This document shows, piece after piece, positions 45,291 through 58,009 of a stretch of 64,000 nucleotides of DNA. The position numbers and the translations under genes were made by a program. This stretch comes from Phlegmacium glaucopus (taxonomy: Eukaryota > Basidiomycota > Agaricomycetes > Agaricales > Cortinariaceae), in NCBI GenBank assembly GCA_015039465.1, contig MU130361.1:451212-515211 (forward strand), written 5' to 3'. How positions within the stretch are numbered: position 1 is the stretch's first letter; every line of letters starts with the position of its first letter. The notes below the pieces were generated by a model. The model searched no databases, was not told the origin of the DNA, and was given only the letters and a program-made list of their open reading frames with translations.

Positions 45291-46579
45291 GCACCATTAT
45301 GGATAATTGTACATAATTGTACACTTTGGATCAAATGGATCAAATGGTGCACAGTGAACAGAATGGAACATTGGTAAAAATATCCCCTGAAGAATGGTGC
45401 ATCCTTCTACATCATTTTGCACTTTTTTTGACACAGCTTGCACAAAAATGATACATTATTCTGTTCACTTTAATAATTAAACCAGTGAATTGTCATGGTA
45501 GCGCACAATCAAAATTTATTGGGACTACATATGTACAATGAGATCTATGGAAATACTAATATAGTATTATAGTCTGTGAACGGAGACCATATCTCCAACA
45601 TGAGACTAAGTAAGGCAATGAAGCATTGGTGGTGGTAACTGAATTTATATGTATGAGCAGGGTGGGAGTGAGACTGCAGTGTGTGTTGACGATTTGATGA
45701 CGTGGCAGTGTGCAGAGGGTGCTTTGATGGTTGCCTGGGGTTTCATTGTCAGCGGGTGGGGAAGTGCACTGCGGTTCACCTCCTTACATACCTTGGCAGG
45801 TCTCTCACAAGATGGGGCTTGTCTATTGCTTCCTACCTGCCCATACACCCAGCAAAATCCATCAACATTCGGCCTACATCCCTTAGTAGAGGGGAGTGGC
45901 AAGGTGGCAACAAGATCAGGAGCTGAGGTACCTAAAAAGAATGAAAAATATTAGCACATGTACAGTAAGAGAGCTATAAACAAAATACTCACTTTTTAAT
46001 GCATGCTGCCACCTCCATCAAGCCTAGGGGATGTTGTGGTTGGGAAGGAACTCATGCGGTTTATTTGGTTGAATCGAATTCCAACATTCAACAAACATGA
46101 TCATGTGTTCTGTCTGAGTTTGAATTGACTTGCAACAAAATGCCGATTCATCCTAGTCTTGCGAGCCATCTGTTTAAGACAGATGGGGATGAGACTAGAC
46201 CCATGCAACCTGTGAACATGTCCCATCATCAGTACCAATCGCCAGAAAAGGAGACTGATGTTCATCTCATCACTCTATGTTTGATGCCTTCCTTACTTCT
46301 TCCCCACTCTGAGCCGCCCACTGGAAAATTTCACCTTTCATTGGCTCACTGTCTTTACCCTTCTCATGTATTAGTAATTTATCTAATTATATACATGTGT
46401 AGAACTACATAACTGTCTGCCTTGACAATGGTGTGTACATGATGCACAATGAGCCATCTTTTGTGCACCATTTATGAACAATTCTGAGGAGTCAAAAAAT
46501 CCTTTATTCATTGACTGTTGGTGGTGCAGCCTACACACTGATTGTGTCCAGATCCCTTTGCCATCTCCTATAAATCCTC
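45291..46579. other. Transposon-island sequence, no gene recognised
   Basis: Includes GGATCAAATGGATCAAATGG and TGTACATAATTGTACA simple motifs. Open frames at 45649-45954 and 46125-46412 (+) have no recognisable domain. Confidence 0.35.
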
Positions 46580-46925
46580 ACCATGTGTGCTCTGGCTTGG
46601 ACTCATCAACTATAGCCAACTCAGAGGCTACCTCATTTGTCTGAGTCCAATCTGCTCTTCCTATCTCCAGGGTGTCCATTCCTGATCTAGGCCATGGTCC
46701 TGGTGCATGGAGGAGAGCAATAATGCAATGGCAAGAGGTTGATCCAGTAACAAATTGCATGCTGAAAGACTGGCCCAAACATTGGTATACTGGTGTGATG
46801 AGGACAGTCACTGGAAGTAAAAAGTCTCAATGGCAGATTGTGTTCAAAGAGTACAAAAGGTATAAAGTCCTTGCACCCCTGTTTTTGATTCAAAACTGAC
46901 TGTCAATATGATCTGGTGGATCTAG
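46580..46925 (+). pseudogene. N-terminal fragment related to the recombinase family
   Basis: Encodes IPDLGHGPGAWRRAIMQW, then LKDWPKHWYTGVMRTVTGSK and KEYKRY, a segment I associate with the N-terminal (GCR1_C-like) part of fungal recombinase-type elements. It stands alone, with no catalytic domain downstream. Confidence 0.4.
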
Positions 46926-47037
46926 GCTAGGTCAAAGCAACACTTGTTTCCTTGAGGAATACCCCAATGCCAACAAAAGCATAAACAACCTTTTGAACAT
47001 GATACAGGCTAAGACAAGCCAAACCCACAACAGCAAG

Positions 47038-47645
47038 TAGTGTTTAAAAGTCCGGTCCAGTCTGGTTTTTTGACCCCTCAGGGCCTTTAACCGAGACCAT
47101 AACCGGTCCACCTCAGTCCTAGGACCAAAAAAAACCGGACTGGACCGCTTAGGACCGGTTTACATAAGTTTTTTTCGGTCCTAGGACTGGTCCTGGTCCT
47201 AACTGGTCTTAATCAGTCTGTAACTGGTCTTCTGGTGACAAATATATATTTTTGTGTCAGAAACGGTTGTTAAGTTTAATAATGGCTTCTGAACCAGCCC
47301 AAGAACGTTGACTTTTGTTAGGATTTGGATTTTCTACAGTAATACTAGTAAAATGCCTTATTTTAGCGAATATTTTAGACTATTTTACAGATCTATTTAT
47401 TTCTCAGCCAGTTTTTATTGGATTTTTATGATATTGGGGCTCGTTGGAAAGAGGTAAATTAGGGCTACTCTTTTGCCAGTTTAAACCAGTCTGAACCTCA
47501 AAAGACCGGTTAATTGAGACCAGTCTTTTTCCGGTCTTTGATTCTCAAAAATCAAAAGACCGGACCACTGGTCCAGTCTTTTTCCAGTCCAGTCCGGTCT
47601 GGTTATGGTCTTTTTCTGGTCTTGTAACCAGACCTTCAAACACTA
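47038..47645. mobile_element. hAT-type MITE, 608 bp
   Basis: Perfect 8-bp duplications ACAGCAAG (47030-47037 and 47646-47653). Ends TAGTGTTTAAAAGTCCGGTC and the inverted CCAGACCTTCAAACACTA. Dense CCGGTC/GACCGG subterminal motifs. No ORF. Confidence 0.85.
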
Positions 47646-47798
47646 ACAGCAAGAAACATGCAATGGACACAACATAAGGTTATCATTGATTCCATTCCCC
47701 CTTTTTCCCAGTCAACAGCCTACAGGAGACTTGAGCTATAGATTTACCTATCATCTTACTATTCAAGTTGAGTATATACTGCAAAACTTTGTATGTTA

Positions 47799-48215
47799 CA
47801 CTGCTGCGGTGGGACTATTTTGTAGCTATCCAAAATCCAATCCAAATGTGCAAAATTTTATAAATATATTTTGATTTTCACAAAAAGAAACCATAATTTT
47901 ATCTTTTGTATAAAACAAAATTGCTCCAAAATTGAACATATCGGCATCCTATTGTTTTTTAAAAAATCATTTCCAAAATGTCACCACTTTCTATATAAGT
48001 TAAATTTTATTGACTTATATAGAAAGTGGTGACATTTTGCAAATGATTTTCAAAAAAACAATAGGATGCCGATATGTTCAATTTTGGGAGCAATTGTGTT
48101 TTATACAAAAGATAAAATTATGGTTTCTTTTTGTGAAAATCAAAATATATTTATAAAATTTTGCATATTTGGATCGGATTTTGGATGGCTACAAAATAGT
48201 CCCACCGCAGCAGTG
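47799..48215. mobile_element. 417-bp fold-back MITE with CACTG ends
   Basis: Nearly the whole element is one palindrome with arms of about 200 bp, beginning CACTGCTGCGGTGGGAC and ending with its complement. It is flanked by TTA on both sides (47796-47798 and 48216-48218). The CACTG termini with a 3-bp duplication fit CACTA/EnSpm-type (or possibly PIF-Harbinger) elements. Confidence 0.8.
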
Positions 48216-48739
48216 TTATAACCTTCACAACTAATGATGAGCATGGTGGATTCAGTGGTCCCAGTGGCCATTGGAGATTGCATTATTTGGCAGGTGGCAA
48301 CATGGGGAGATTGGTGGTGGTGTAAAAGTTGGAAGCTTACGAGGGAAGCAGGACAGGAACAACTTTGAAACACTTGAAGAATATAGGTGGCAGCTATGTA
48401 TAGTGACAATGCGGCTGTGCATCATTTTTGGCTAATGTATTCAGGTACACCAAAACCCTGCAGTCCCATGGGAGGTGCAGGTCCACTGCCTAAATACAGG
48501 CCTTTGGCTAATTTAGAGTGGAGGAGGGGCATATGCCAGGGCACCCAGGTGAAGGAGGGGAGGGGGAAAGAAAGGGCTGGATAAGGGGCAGGCTAGCACT
48601 GTGGGGGGGGCCAAGCAAGGGAACTTGATTTGTGATCAAACCCTGGTTGCCTAATGTGGCCATGATCCAGCTAAACCTGTGTAAATTGTTTGACATAAGT
48701 AAATATATTACTTAAATGTTTGCCTTGGGATATAGTGGT

Positions 48740-48910
48740 TCAGATAACTTCAGAATGGTTTGAACCAGTTCAGAACTGGTTCTCAGATTTCTGGCCAATC
48801 AAGAACCAGAACCAGAACCAGGTGGCTGAGGCAGAACCAGAACCAGAACTGAACCAGAAACATGGTTCAGTTTGGTTGGTTCTGGTTCTCTGGACTGGTT
48901 CAGAACTGAA
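48740..48910. repeat. AGAACC-rich simple repeat
   Basis: Runs of AGAACCAGAACC and the complement GGTTCTGGTTCT. No gene. Confidence 0.6.
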
Positions 48911-48935
48911 CTTTGGCATCCAATTGGCATCCCTA

Positions 48936-49507
48936 TGTTACATTCCATTATACGTGACTCCAGTCCAGCTCCATCGGAGTTGTCTCCGGTACTCCATACT
49001 CTGTCCAGTATCTTCCCTTGTATCCAGATCTACTCTTCCTTCATCCAACTCCGAGACTTCTCTGTATCATTCCAGCTCTTCCAACAATACTCCAAACCCA
49101 TTTCCACATCTTTGCCATAACAACTATTTCTTTGTCATCACTTTCCCACTATCAGTCAGCACACCCGCTATGGATTATTCACCCAAGAATGCAGGACTTT
49201 CCAGGAGCAGAACACAGCACTTTATATTTATCCTTTATATTTTGGTTGCTATTCCTTTTAATATTTAAGTACTCAAAACTTGTATGTATTCCTCAGTTTG
49301 AATATCAACTTGGTTTCCTCCTCCTATTCTTCCTCTAAGTTCCTGCAACTTCCGGTTCCACTCCATTCCATTCTTACTCCAAAATTGGGACACAAAGGTT
49401 TAGGGAAGCACAGCACATACACTGAGGCTGAAGTCCTTATCTGTTCCGTGGTTCCGTTCCGATCAAACTCTGTCCAATACTCCAAAATAGAGTTCCCAAA
49501 CTTAACA
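48936..49507 (+). mobile_element. Family F1 solo LTR, 572 bp
   Basis: TGTTACATTCCATTATACG ... CCCAAACTTAACA, flanked by perfect CCCTA duplications (48931-48935 and 49508-49512). Confidence 0.88.
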
Positions 49508-49854
49508 CCCTAAGACCATAAGTAAAAATTTATTTGTTTAAGAGGTATTGGCCCCCTCTCCCCATCAGCAATTTGTCAATTTAGTTTCCAGTTTCCAGTG
49601 GTTTTTTGGGGTTTTTGGGTTTTGAGAAACCTGGAAACCAGAAATGGAAAAAAGTAGTTACTATATTTAATCTACTAGAATAATAACTATTAAGTCTAGG
49701 ACTAGCAAACACTAGTGAAGAATTAAGTGCACAGAGAGGTGGCCTTTATATAATCAACTGGCCTCAGGGTTAGTTCGGTAGAAGCTCCCAGAATATTCCA
49801 TTGTTCCAACTTGTTCCAATTGTCAATGTTGATGGAATGTTCTAGTGAACTAAC

Positions 49855-50183
49855 TGTTAGGGGACACTCATTGTGTCCGCCCCTAGTTACGCTTAGCTAC
49901 TCATACTTTCACTTTCACTCTATGATTGTATCACTTGCCGTGTTCCCCATCCTACCCTTTATGGACTCCCTCTTATTGTTGTAGTAGTTGACACTTCGCC
50001 GATGACATCGTGAGATGTCAGTTTCTATTCTCGTACTTATCACACGCACCCTACCTTCTATTACGTCCTAGCCGTATATAGTCGTATTGGCTCACACACT
50101 TGTAGTATATAGGTGTAAGGTGGTTATCGAAGATAACCACCTTAGAATTCAACTTGGTTCCCAGGTCCTTACGTTCCCTAACA
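49855..50183 (-). mobile_element. Solo LTR, 329 bp, with hairpin
   Basis: TGTTAGGGGACACTCATTG ... ACGTTCCCTAACA, flanked by perfect CTAAC duplications (49850-49854 and 50184-50188). Contains the hairpin 50116-50144 (TAAGGTGGTTATC / GATAACCACCTTA). Its complement reads GGGAACCAAGTTGAATTC before the hairpin, as at 16487. Confidence 0.85.
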
Positions 50184-50326
50184 CTAACCCTGAGGCCTTT
50201 TAGTTATATAAGGCCACCACTTTTTGTTCAATTGACCCACTGGCATCTGCTGGTTGTATATACTCTTATTATGTAATACATATATATGTAACATGTGTGG
50301 TTTCCGGGAAATGGGACCTAGGTCTC

Positions 50327-50899
50327 TGTTAAGTTTGAGAACTCTATTCCAGAGTATCGGACAGAGTTTGATTGGAACAGAACCATGGAACGGATAAGGA
50401 CTCCAGCCTCAGCATATATGCTGTGCTTCCCTAAACCTTTGTGCCCTAATTTCGGAGTAGGAATGGAACAGAGTGGAACCAGAAGTTGCAGGGACTTAGA
50501 GGAAGAATAAGAGGGGGAAACTATGTTGATATTTGAACTAAGGAAAACATACAAGTTTTGAGTACTTAGATAATAAAAGGAATAGCAACCAAAATATAAA
50601 GGATAAATATAAAGTGCTGCGTTCTGCTCCCAGAAGGTCCTGCATTCTTGGGTGAATAATCCATAGTGGGTGTGATGACTGATAGTGGGAAAGTGATGAC
50701 AAAGAAATAGTGGTTGTGGTGAGGATGTGGTATTGGGTTTGGAGTAATGTCGGAAGAGCCGGAATGATACAGAGAAGTCTCAGAGTTGGATGTAGGAAGA
50801 GTTGATCCAGAAACAAGGGAAAGTACTGGAACAGAGCACGGACTACCAGAGACAACTCCGACAGAGCTGGACCGGAGTGACATATAACGGAATGTAACA
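50327..50899 (-). mobile_element. Family F1 solo LTR, 573 bp
   Basis: TGTTAAGTTTGAGAACTC ... GGAATGTAACA, flanked by GTCTC on both sides (50322-50326 and 50900-50904). Confidence 0.88.
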
Positions 50900-50904
50900 G
50901 TCTC

Positions 50905-52057
50905 CAAGTTTCCGAGTTTCCTGGTTTTTGTCAGTTTTTGTCAGTTTTTTGGGTTCAGAAACCGGTAAAAACTAAAATGCAGGATTACTGATGCCCTGTG
51001 TGGCCCAGAAAAAATCTTGCATATTTTATACATATATTATATATTCTTGATATTTCGTAGTACTACCTCAGTCCATCATTTCGAGACTGAGGTCCCCTTG
51101 CAGTTCTGAGTCTTCTGACTTCCTCTCATCACGTGATCAAATGAATACCGTCTTCCTCAGTTGTCACAATCCTATTAACACTGAGGTACGTATTGTATCG
51201 TACAAACCTAAGAGTTAAATACATGGAATGTCATCTAAGTTAATATAAAGTTGTCACCCCTATTGACACTGAGTATCTTACGTTGTACGACGTCTAGGTT
51301 ACCATGCAAGTCACCTGATAAATACTGATGAGGAGCTGATGATCTCACAGCTCGAGCTGGCAATTCAGCTGAGGGTTGGGATCCTGCACTTAATCCCTCT
51401 CATTGGTCTAGAATATTTAGCTAGCTACTGTAGTAAGCCGATTTTGCATTTTTTTTTAAGTGTTGCTGTTCCCACGTTCCCACGCCATAAAATGATGGAC
51501 TCTGAGGTTCACGGCCAAATGTTTGGCATTGTTATGTCGATCAGGGTTATGTATTCCTGAGGTTCGCAGCAGCAGTGATCTGTTCAGTTGTGCAGCCATC
51601 AAGCTCATATTTTACCCCAGATATCCTCTCTGTACCTCCTTGTATATTCCATCTGCTGTTTTTATACCACGAACAACCGGATTTTCTCAATTTCGCGAAA
51701 TAAACTTTGTATCTTTATCTCGCCGACAGTGGCCTCGAATATTCACTTCCTAGCAACTTCCTAGTCCAGAACTCGTTAATCGCCTTTGTTCATTGGACCG
51801 ATCTGTTTTTTTGCAATCGCTCTCCAATAACGCTTGCCATTTCACCAGACTGGTCGGCAGCATCTCGCAAGCGTTTTTTCTTTTTCGCACCGACCTGCAG
51901 GGTTAATACATTTCTGACATTCTGCTAGAGCAGTCGTGGATAATACATAATTTTAATACCACTTGGTAAGTGAACATACTTCATGCTATGATTCACCATA
52001 CTTAGACTTTGTAGCATACTCCGCATTTGTACCATCGGAACTTATACAATCTGAGCA
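50905..52057. other. Boundary between transposon island and gene block
   Basis: No repeat family recognised after about 51060 and no supported gene. The right part should hold the promoter and 5' UTR of the Ras GEF gene. Confidence 0.4.
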
Positions 52058-55000
52058 ATGCACTCTCGCCTTGCAGTCGACACCACCATTGGGATGACCG
52101 CTGGTCCATCATCTGTTAAATCTCACTTCCGAAAGCGGAGCGACCCCCCTTCAAATTTGGCAGGTCCTAGCAATGTAGTTCGACGGGGTCGTAGTAATTC
52201 CAATGCATCTACCTCGTCTTCATTGTCTATAGTCTCTCCGGCTGCCTCCTCAACAAATGCTTCCACAACCTCCCTTACCCTACCGCCTGCAAGAAGCAGG
52301 CGCCACTCGCGTTCTGAGAGCCCCGCCATCGAGGAAGCCGTCCGACTTGGTCCCGAATATGTTCTCGCCATGCATGATTATTTTCCTCAACATCAGAGCG
52401 CCACTTGTCTTTCGTTTCGCGCAGGACAGGTCATTCATGTTTTAAACAGAGATTCGAGTGGCTGGTGGGATGGCGAACTTGAAGGGCGGCGAGGATGGTT
52501 TCCTAGTAATTACGTCAACGCCGAAATAACATCACTCACGGAAGAGGAACCCTTGGGCATGCAACCGGTGAGTTTTTTCCCATGGTCAAATGAACGCGAT
52601 GTTCTAAATGTTAAGCAGTCCAAGCGTGGACATATATACAGTCCATCCACCGGGTCGGCAACTTCATGGGCTACAATTTCTTCCAGGAACCATACCACCC
52701 AACATGATCACGGACACGATCAATCATCCGATTCAATAGAAGATATGGACCCTTATTGTCCACCGATAATGATACCACTCTTACATGGTCTCTCCCTTCT
52801 CCAGAATGCTGTACAAGCGAGTCGTGTGACACATTTTCAACCCTCTACAGCATGTATTATTTCGTGTGTCCGTTCCATCCTCGCCGCAACAGGGACTCTA
52901 CAACGGGATGCCCCTATATTACAGCGTTTCGCCGTGTTGACAGATGAGCGCAGACGGATACTGACTATCCTCGCTTCACTCGTCGCACAAGCCAAAAAGG
53001 CGTCTGAAGGAAATTTGGAAGTAGGTGCACGGGAAGTAGAAGTGGAAAATATGCTACGGCTTGGGGGCCAGGTTTTCTCTCATGTACGAACGTTTCTGGG
53101 GGTTGCTGTCAAATGCGGTATAGAACTACCAGAAGAACAAAATTCGCCTCGGACAGCTACTCCTGGTATCGAAAATTTCCGAAATTATGGTGAAGATAAA
53201 CCTTCACCGACGCTTACACCTACTCCACGTCGAGGGCGGAATCTAGATGACATCGTAGCCAGACCAGGAATGCGTATTATCGGACCTCGGTCACGAGAAG
53301 GACCTGATCCTATAAACAGTCCAAACTTGTCTAGATCCCTTGCTCGTGCGAGGCAAGAGCAACATCTTCTAAGGGGCGGAATGGCCGGTCGACATAAAAC
53401 TGGAACTTCCATCAGTAGTGTCTCTTCCACATCGTCATTCTCGTCACAGGATTCCACGTCCCCACCCCCCTTCCCTTGCGGGCCTTCCACTGCGGCACAA
53501 GTTATGGAAGCTTTACGCTTCACTCACGATCACTATCTCTCTACCATTGCGGCTTTCATTGGCCATGCACACTCGCATTCTCGAACTTCTCACGCATCCA
53601 GTACTGGCGTCTTGTACGACCTCGTGAAGGAAATTGTAGAGATGGTTTGTAAACTGCTCACTATCGTGGAGGCGGTCATGCAACATCCTGACGTCCCAGG
53701 GCACAGAGTAGGAGACTTGAAATCAGCTAAGGAAGGCCTATACAACGTTACGAGCTCATTGGCTGAGTCGGTGCGGCTTCTGACGCTCTCCTTACCCCCT
53801 ACCATGTCGGAAGAGGCAGAAAAACAAATTTTACTGCGATCTGCGACTGGAGCCTTGAAAGCTGGAGCTGATTGTGTGGCAGCAGTTAAAGTCTGTCTGA
53901 ACCGTTCGCTGGGCGATAGACCATTCATCGTCAATCTGCCGGATGTTGACAATGTCATGGCCCAGCCTTTCACCTCATCCAAACAAGAACAGGACCAGAA
54001 TGCTGCGAGCTTAAACAATGCTAAGAACGTCCATCTTTCGAATGGGATGGAGGATGAAGATCTGACTATACAAGCTCAGACACCACCATCCTTTCGAAAA
54101 CGAGAGATTTCTTCAGGATCTGACAATAGTAGCTTGTCAAAGTCATCTTGGGTTCCTTCGGACGAGACACACATTACTGCTCCTGAGGAACGCAAACCCG
54201 TCGCCCCCATTGCCATATCTGACGCAAAAGTTGAACGCGATTTTCCCTCTCCGAATTCCATTGATCAAACGGAGGATGACGGGAGTAACTATCCGGGAGA
54301 GAAGATCATTCAAGGAGAACCACCCCTTGTACCTCTTGAACCAATCCCGGAATATAACCAGGATCCTTCTGCTTGGATGCTTGGTCATGATTATTCGCTG
54401 GAAGATGTTGCTTATAATAACGAAGGTCATCTTGTTGGTGCCACCATGCAAGCTCTAGTCGAAAAGATGACTCCTCACGATAGCATTGTAGACCCTGCCT
54501 TTTCAGCTGTCTTCTTCCTGACATTCCGATTGTTTTCATCTCCGTCGGATCTGTTGGATACCATCATATCGCGATATAACCTACTACCCCCACCTAATAT
54601 TTCAAATGAGGATCTGCATCTCTGGCAACAGCGAAAGGGCATTCCGGTGCGACTACGAGTGTCTAATTTTATTAAGATGTGGGTCGAGTTCCACTGGCGA
54701 GCGGGAGTTGATGATGTTGCTCTATCAGCATTGACGACATTTACTCGTGACGGACTGGCGATTCTCTTCCAAGGCCCAGCTCAACGGATACTGGACCTTG
54801 TTAACATGCGCAAGCAATCGTCTGACCTTATAAGTCTCAAAGCTGACCGCAGTCGTGACCCCGGGATGTCTATCAATCCACCGATGTCTCCAACGCCTAC
54901 GAGTGAAATACCCCGACCCACGATGACGAAAACTCTCCTCGTTTCTCTCAGGAAGAAAGATTTCGGGAATATCTCTGTTACTGACTTTGACGCACTGGAG

Positions 55001-56057
55001 TTATCGCGGCAGTTAACCATTAAGGAATGCAACCTTTATTGTGCCATTCAACCGGAGGAAATTTTGGAAACTGGCCAGGAAGGTGCAAAGTCCCCCGTGA
55101 ACGTCAGAGCCGTAAGCTCTTTGAGCACGGCCATTACAGGCTGGGTGGCAGAAAGTATTCTAAGCGAGCCTGACATCAAGAAACGGACTCTATTGGTTAA
55201 ATTCTTTGTTAAGGTCGCTGATGTAAGTTATTCGTTTCCCCCACTATACCTCATAATTGAATACATTATCCGCAGCGTTGTACTGGTCTTAACAACTATA
55301 GCACCTCACGGTCGATACTTGCAGCTCTGGACTCGTCAACAATCTCGAGACTCCATCAGACATGGCAAGTAAGTATCAGTCAACCCTATCCATGTGATTC
55401 AATTTGAAAGACTTGCTTGCCTAGAACCTTCCACAAAAGTACAAGCTTCAACTTGAAGCATTGAGAAGACTGGCTGATCACAGTCGGAATTATCATGAGT
55501 ATCGCAGCAAGCTACGTAATACAGCCCCGCCTGCTGTCCCATTTTTAGGTGTGACCTTCAAGGTGTAATTCAATTCATTAGTACTTACTTTTTCCAAGGT
55601 TTGTATCTGACCGACGTTACATTCTGTCGCGAAGGGAATCCTTCTCACCGTGCATCACCTATGAATGTAAACAAAAAGCTTCTCAACTTCAATAAATACC
55701 ACAAGCTTGCCAGGATCGTGCAAGGCAAGTGTTATTACAAGTAAATTAAATATATGCTGACATCTCAGATTAGATATGCAACGTTTTCAAGTCGCTTATA
55801 ATCTTAAAGCCATCCCAGAAGTTCAGGAATATCTCAATGTTGCTTTAGATAATTCTAAGCACCATGGTGATCTTCAAGATCTTTATCGTCGAAGGTATGA
55901 TCATCTTCATTTTCCCAGTAATCCCTCCTATTCATTGTTGTCGAAAAGTCTTTTGGTTGAACCAAAGAACACCGCAGATACACCCCCTACCAGCGATATG
56001 CGACAGCTCTTCAGTTGGGCAACTCGTTTCCAACCTCAGGCCACATCATCATCATAG
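52058..56057 (+). CDS. Cdc25-type Ras guanine-nucleotide exchange factor with SH3 domain
   Basis: Exons 52058-55222, 55276-55368, 55425-55548, 55599-55724 and 55774-56057 keep phase (about 1263 aa). An extra in-frame 51-bp intron at 52569-52619 (GTGAGT...AAGCAG) is likely and would shorten the protein by 17 aa. N-terminal SH3 domain: YVLAMHDYFPQ ... SGWWDGELEGRRGWFPSNYV (residues about 103-155). RasGEF N-domain: FSAVFFLTFRLFSSPSDLLD. Catalytic Cdc25 domain: LELSRQLTIKECNLYCAIQP, RTLLVKFFVKVAD, then GLNNYSTSRSILAALDSSTI, LYLTDVTFCREGNP and VQDMQRFQVAYNL. It activates Ras by GDP release at the plasma membrane, upstream of cAMP/MAPK signalling in fungi. The last intron uses a GC-AG boundary (AAG|GCAAGT). 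Confidence 0.93.
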
Positions 56058-56398
56058 CAATAATGTTACCATCATGATCACGGACCATTTATTTTTTTAT
56101 GTTTACTTTGTTTTTCTTATATGGTGTGTAACCAGTTGTTAATTTCTATTTCTGTGTCTTCTTTTTCGGGCCTGTTGCCAATTGTTCGATCTTGCTTTGT
56201 TTCTTTCAATGTTTCATTTTATTCATCGCATCTACACAATAACTACTCTGCGCTGTTTTCTACCGTGTAGCTACCTAGGATTCAACATTAACATCTTTCT
56301 ATTATGAGTAGATTCCTGTGATGATACCCAAAGCTGGAGGCATCGTAGAAGTCGAAAAAAGATTATGATGCGTAATAGTAATAACGGCGCCAATCTTA
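56058..56398. other. Convergent 3' region
   Basis: Short intergenic between the Ras GEF (+) and F-box/WD40 (-) genes. T-rich; presumably holds both polyadenylation regions. Confidence 0.5.
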
Positions 56399-58009
56399 TT
56401 AATATTCGCTGCCAAGACCTGAGCCTTTATGAGGGTACCTCAAGACGTGATACGTGGCTCGATTTGAGCCTTTCTTCTGCTTGAGGTTATCAACGCCTCG
56501 GATTGGAGGTATTGGCGGATATGTGTCCATTGTGACGCCAGGACCCTAACATGAAAGAGAAGTAAAGATCTCAATTCATTAAGTATGAGAGTAAGATACT
56601 CACAAAGTCATAAACGAATGGTCGACTCTGCGTGACGCCAAAGAATCTTGAGCTTTCAAGAACCACCGAGTAGACTGGAGAAGGATCATTTCCTGGAGCA
56701 TGAACGCTCCACCCATTCTTCGGTGATCGAACGTCCCAGAAGGACACAACGCTGTGCCTAGCCGTGCCAGCCGCAATATAGCTCGCGGAACCCCCACCAC
56801 ATGAGACCGAGTAAATGGGCTCGTAAGACCATCGATCGGCAACAGAAAGAACTGGCCGTAGAGGGGCGGGTGTAAACGGTTTTCCAGAAATGGGTTCTGG
56901 AGAGCTTCGAGAGGATGATCGCAAGTCATAACATCTGACGTATCCATCAAACCATCCTGAGACCAGGATTTGCGGAGATGAACCCCAGGGAGAATTCGAG
57001 GGACCGCGAGATAAGCCATAAACGGCGCAGAATTGTGGTCTATCTGTGGCTGACTCAGCGCCTTTTGATGTATGCAAAACTGCGAAAGGCCGAGGGGAGA
57101 GTTGACTTTCTGTGATGCTGTGTACGTTCAATGGGGTGGATGATGCAGTTCCGAATGCGGCGTAAGGGGTTGAGGACTGTAAACAAAGATGGGAAACCCA
57201 GCTCCTGGCATTCAGTTCTATGATGGAACTGCTGAAATCCGTATGTTCTGGGTGACAGTTGTCCAGCCTAGCGTAACCATTCGTGGATAGGGATAAAATG
57301 GAATTTGCTTCGGACGAAAGACTTTCAACAAAGTCACCATTGGGCATAGGATCGAGGTTTTTCTGAGTGACGGATAGTGGTACTGATTGGTTGACATGGT
57401 CGACAGTCGCCTGCGTCAGCAAAACGCGCTCGATGGCACGGTCTTGAAAGGCAACATGGAGTGTCCTGTCGAATCCCCCGTCATCGATGAACGTTAAGTC
57501 TGTGATATTGCGTCCAATTTCGGGTGGACCTAGCGATATAACACCCTCGAATATAACGGAAGGAGACGTAGCATTGTGAGATGCGTTAAATGCATAGGAG
57601 TAGAGGTTGCCACCAGCGCCGACAATGAGTCGTGATGGGCTGATTGCTAACACTGGCTGCAGCTTTCCTTTCCACGTTCGAGAAAGAGGTCGTGCGATGA
57701 ATTCCGAACGATCCCAGGCGAAATCGGTCAAAACATCGTATAAAACACGGATTCGGGGTGACCAGAGGGATCTAGCCTTTGAAAGGCTACAAGATGGGCG
57801 TGGATGGGTGCGTAGGTAGCCTGGCCATCCGAAAGTTGTTACCTAGCCTCAACAAAGATTGAAGTTGCCAAAGGAGACAAAGTGAATAGTCAATAACTCA
57901 CAAAGGTATGCATGGTACGACATGCCAAGGAGAGAGCCAGGAGTTCGTTTACTCCCAGGAGTTCGAGGATAAGAATCAATATATCTTCTGGCAGAGAAGT
58001 GGGGTCCAT
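56399..58009 (-). CDS. F-box/WD40-repeat protein
   Basis: Exons 58009-57902, 57842-56604 and 56545-56399 keep phase (about 497 aa). The N-terminus LPEDILILILELLGVNELLA, followed by LSLACRTMHTF, is an F-box, which recruits Skp1/cullin in SCF ubiquitin ligases. It is followed by a linker and a beta-propeller-like region: SRLIVGAGGNLYSYAF, DRTLHVAFQDRAIERVLL, PQILVSGWFDGYVRCYDL and YIAAGTARHSVVSFWDVRSP are recognisable WD-type blades. The third exon adds a basic, Pro-rich tail ending GSGLGSEY. Likely a substrate receptor for ubiquitination; the substrate is unknown. Confidence 0.85.
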
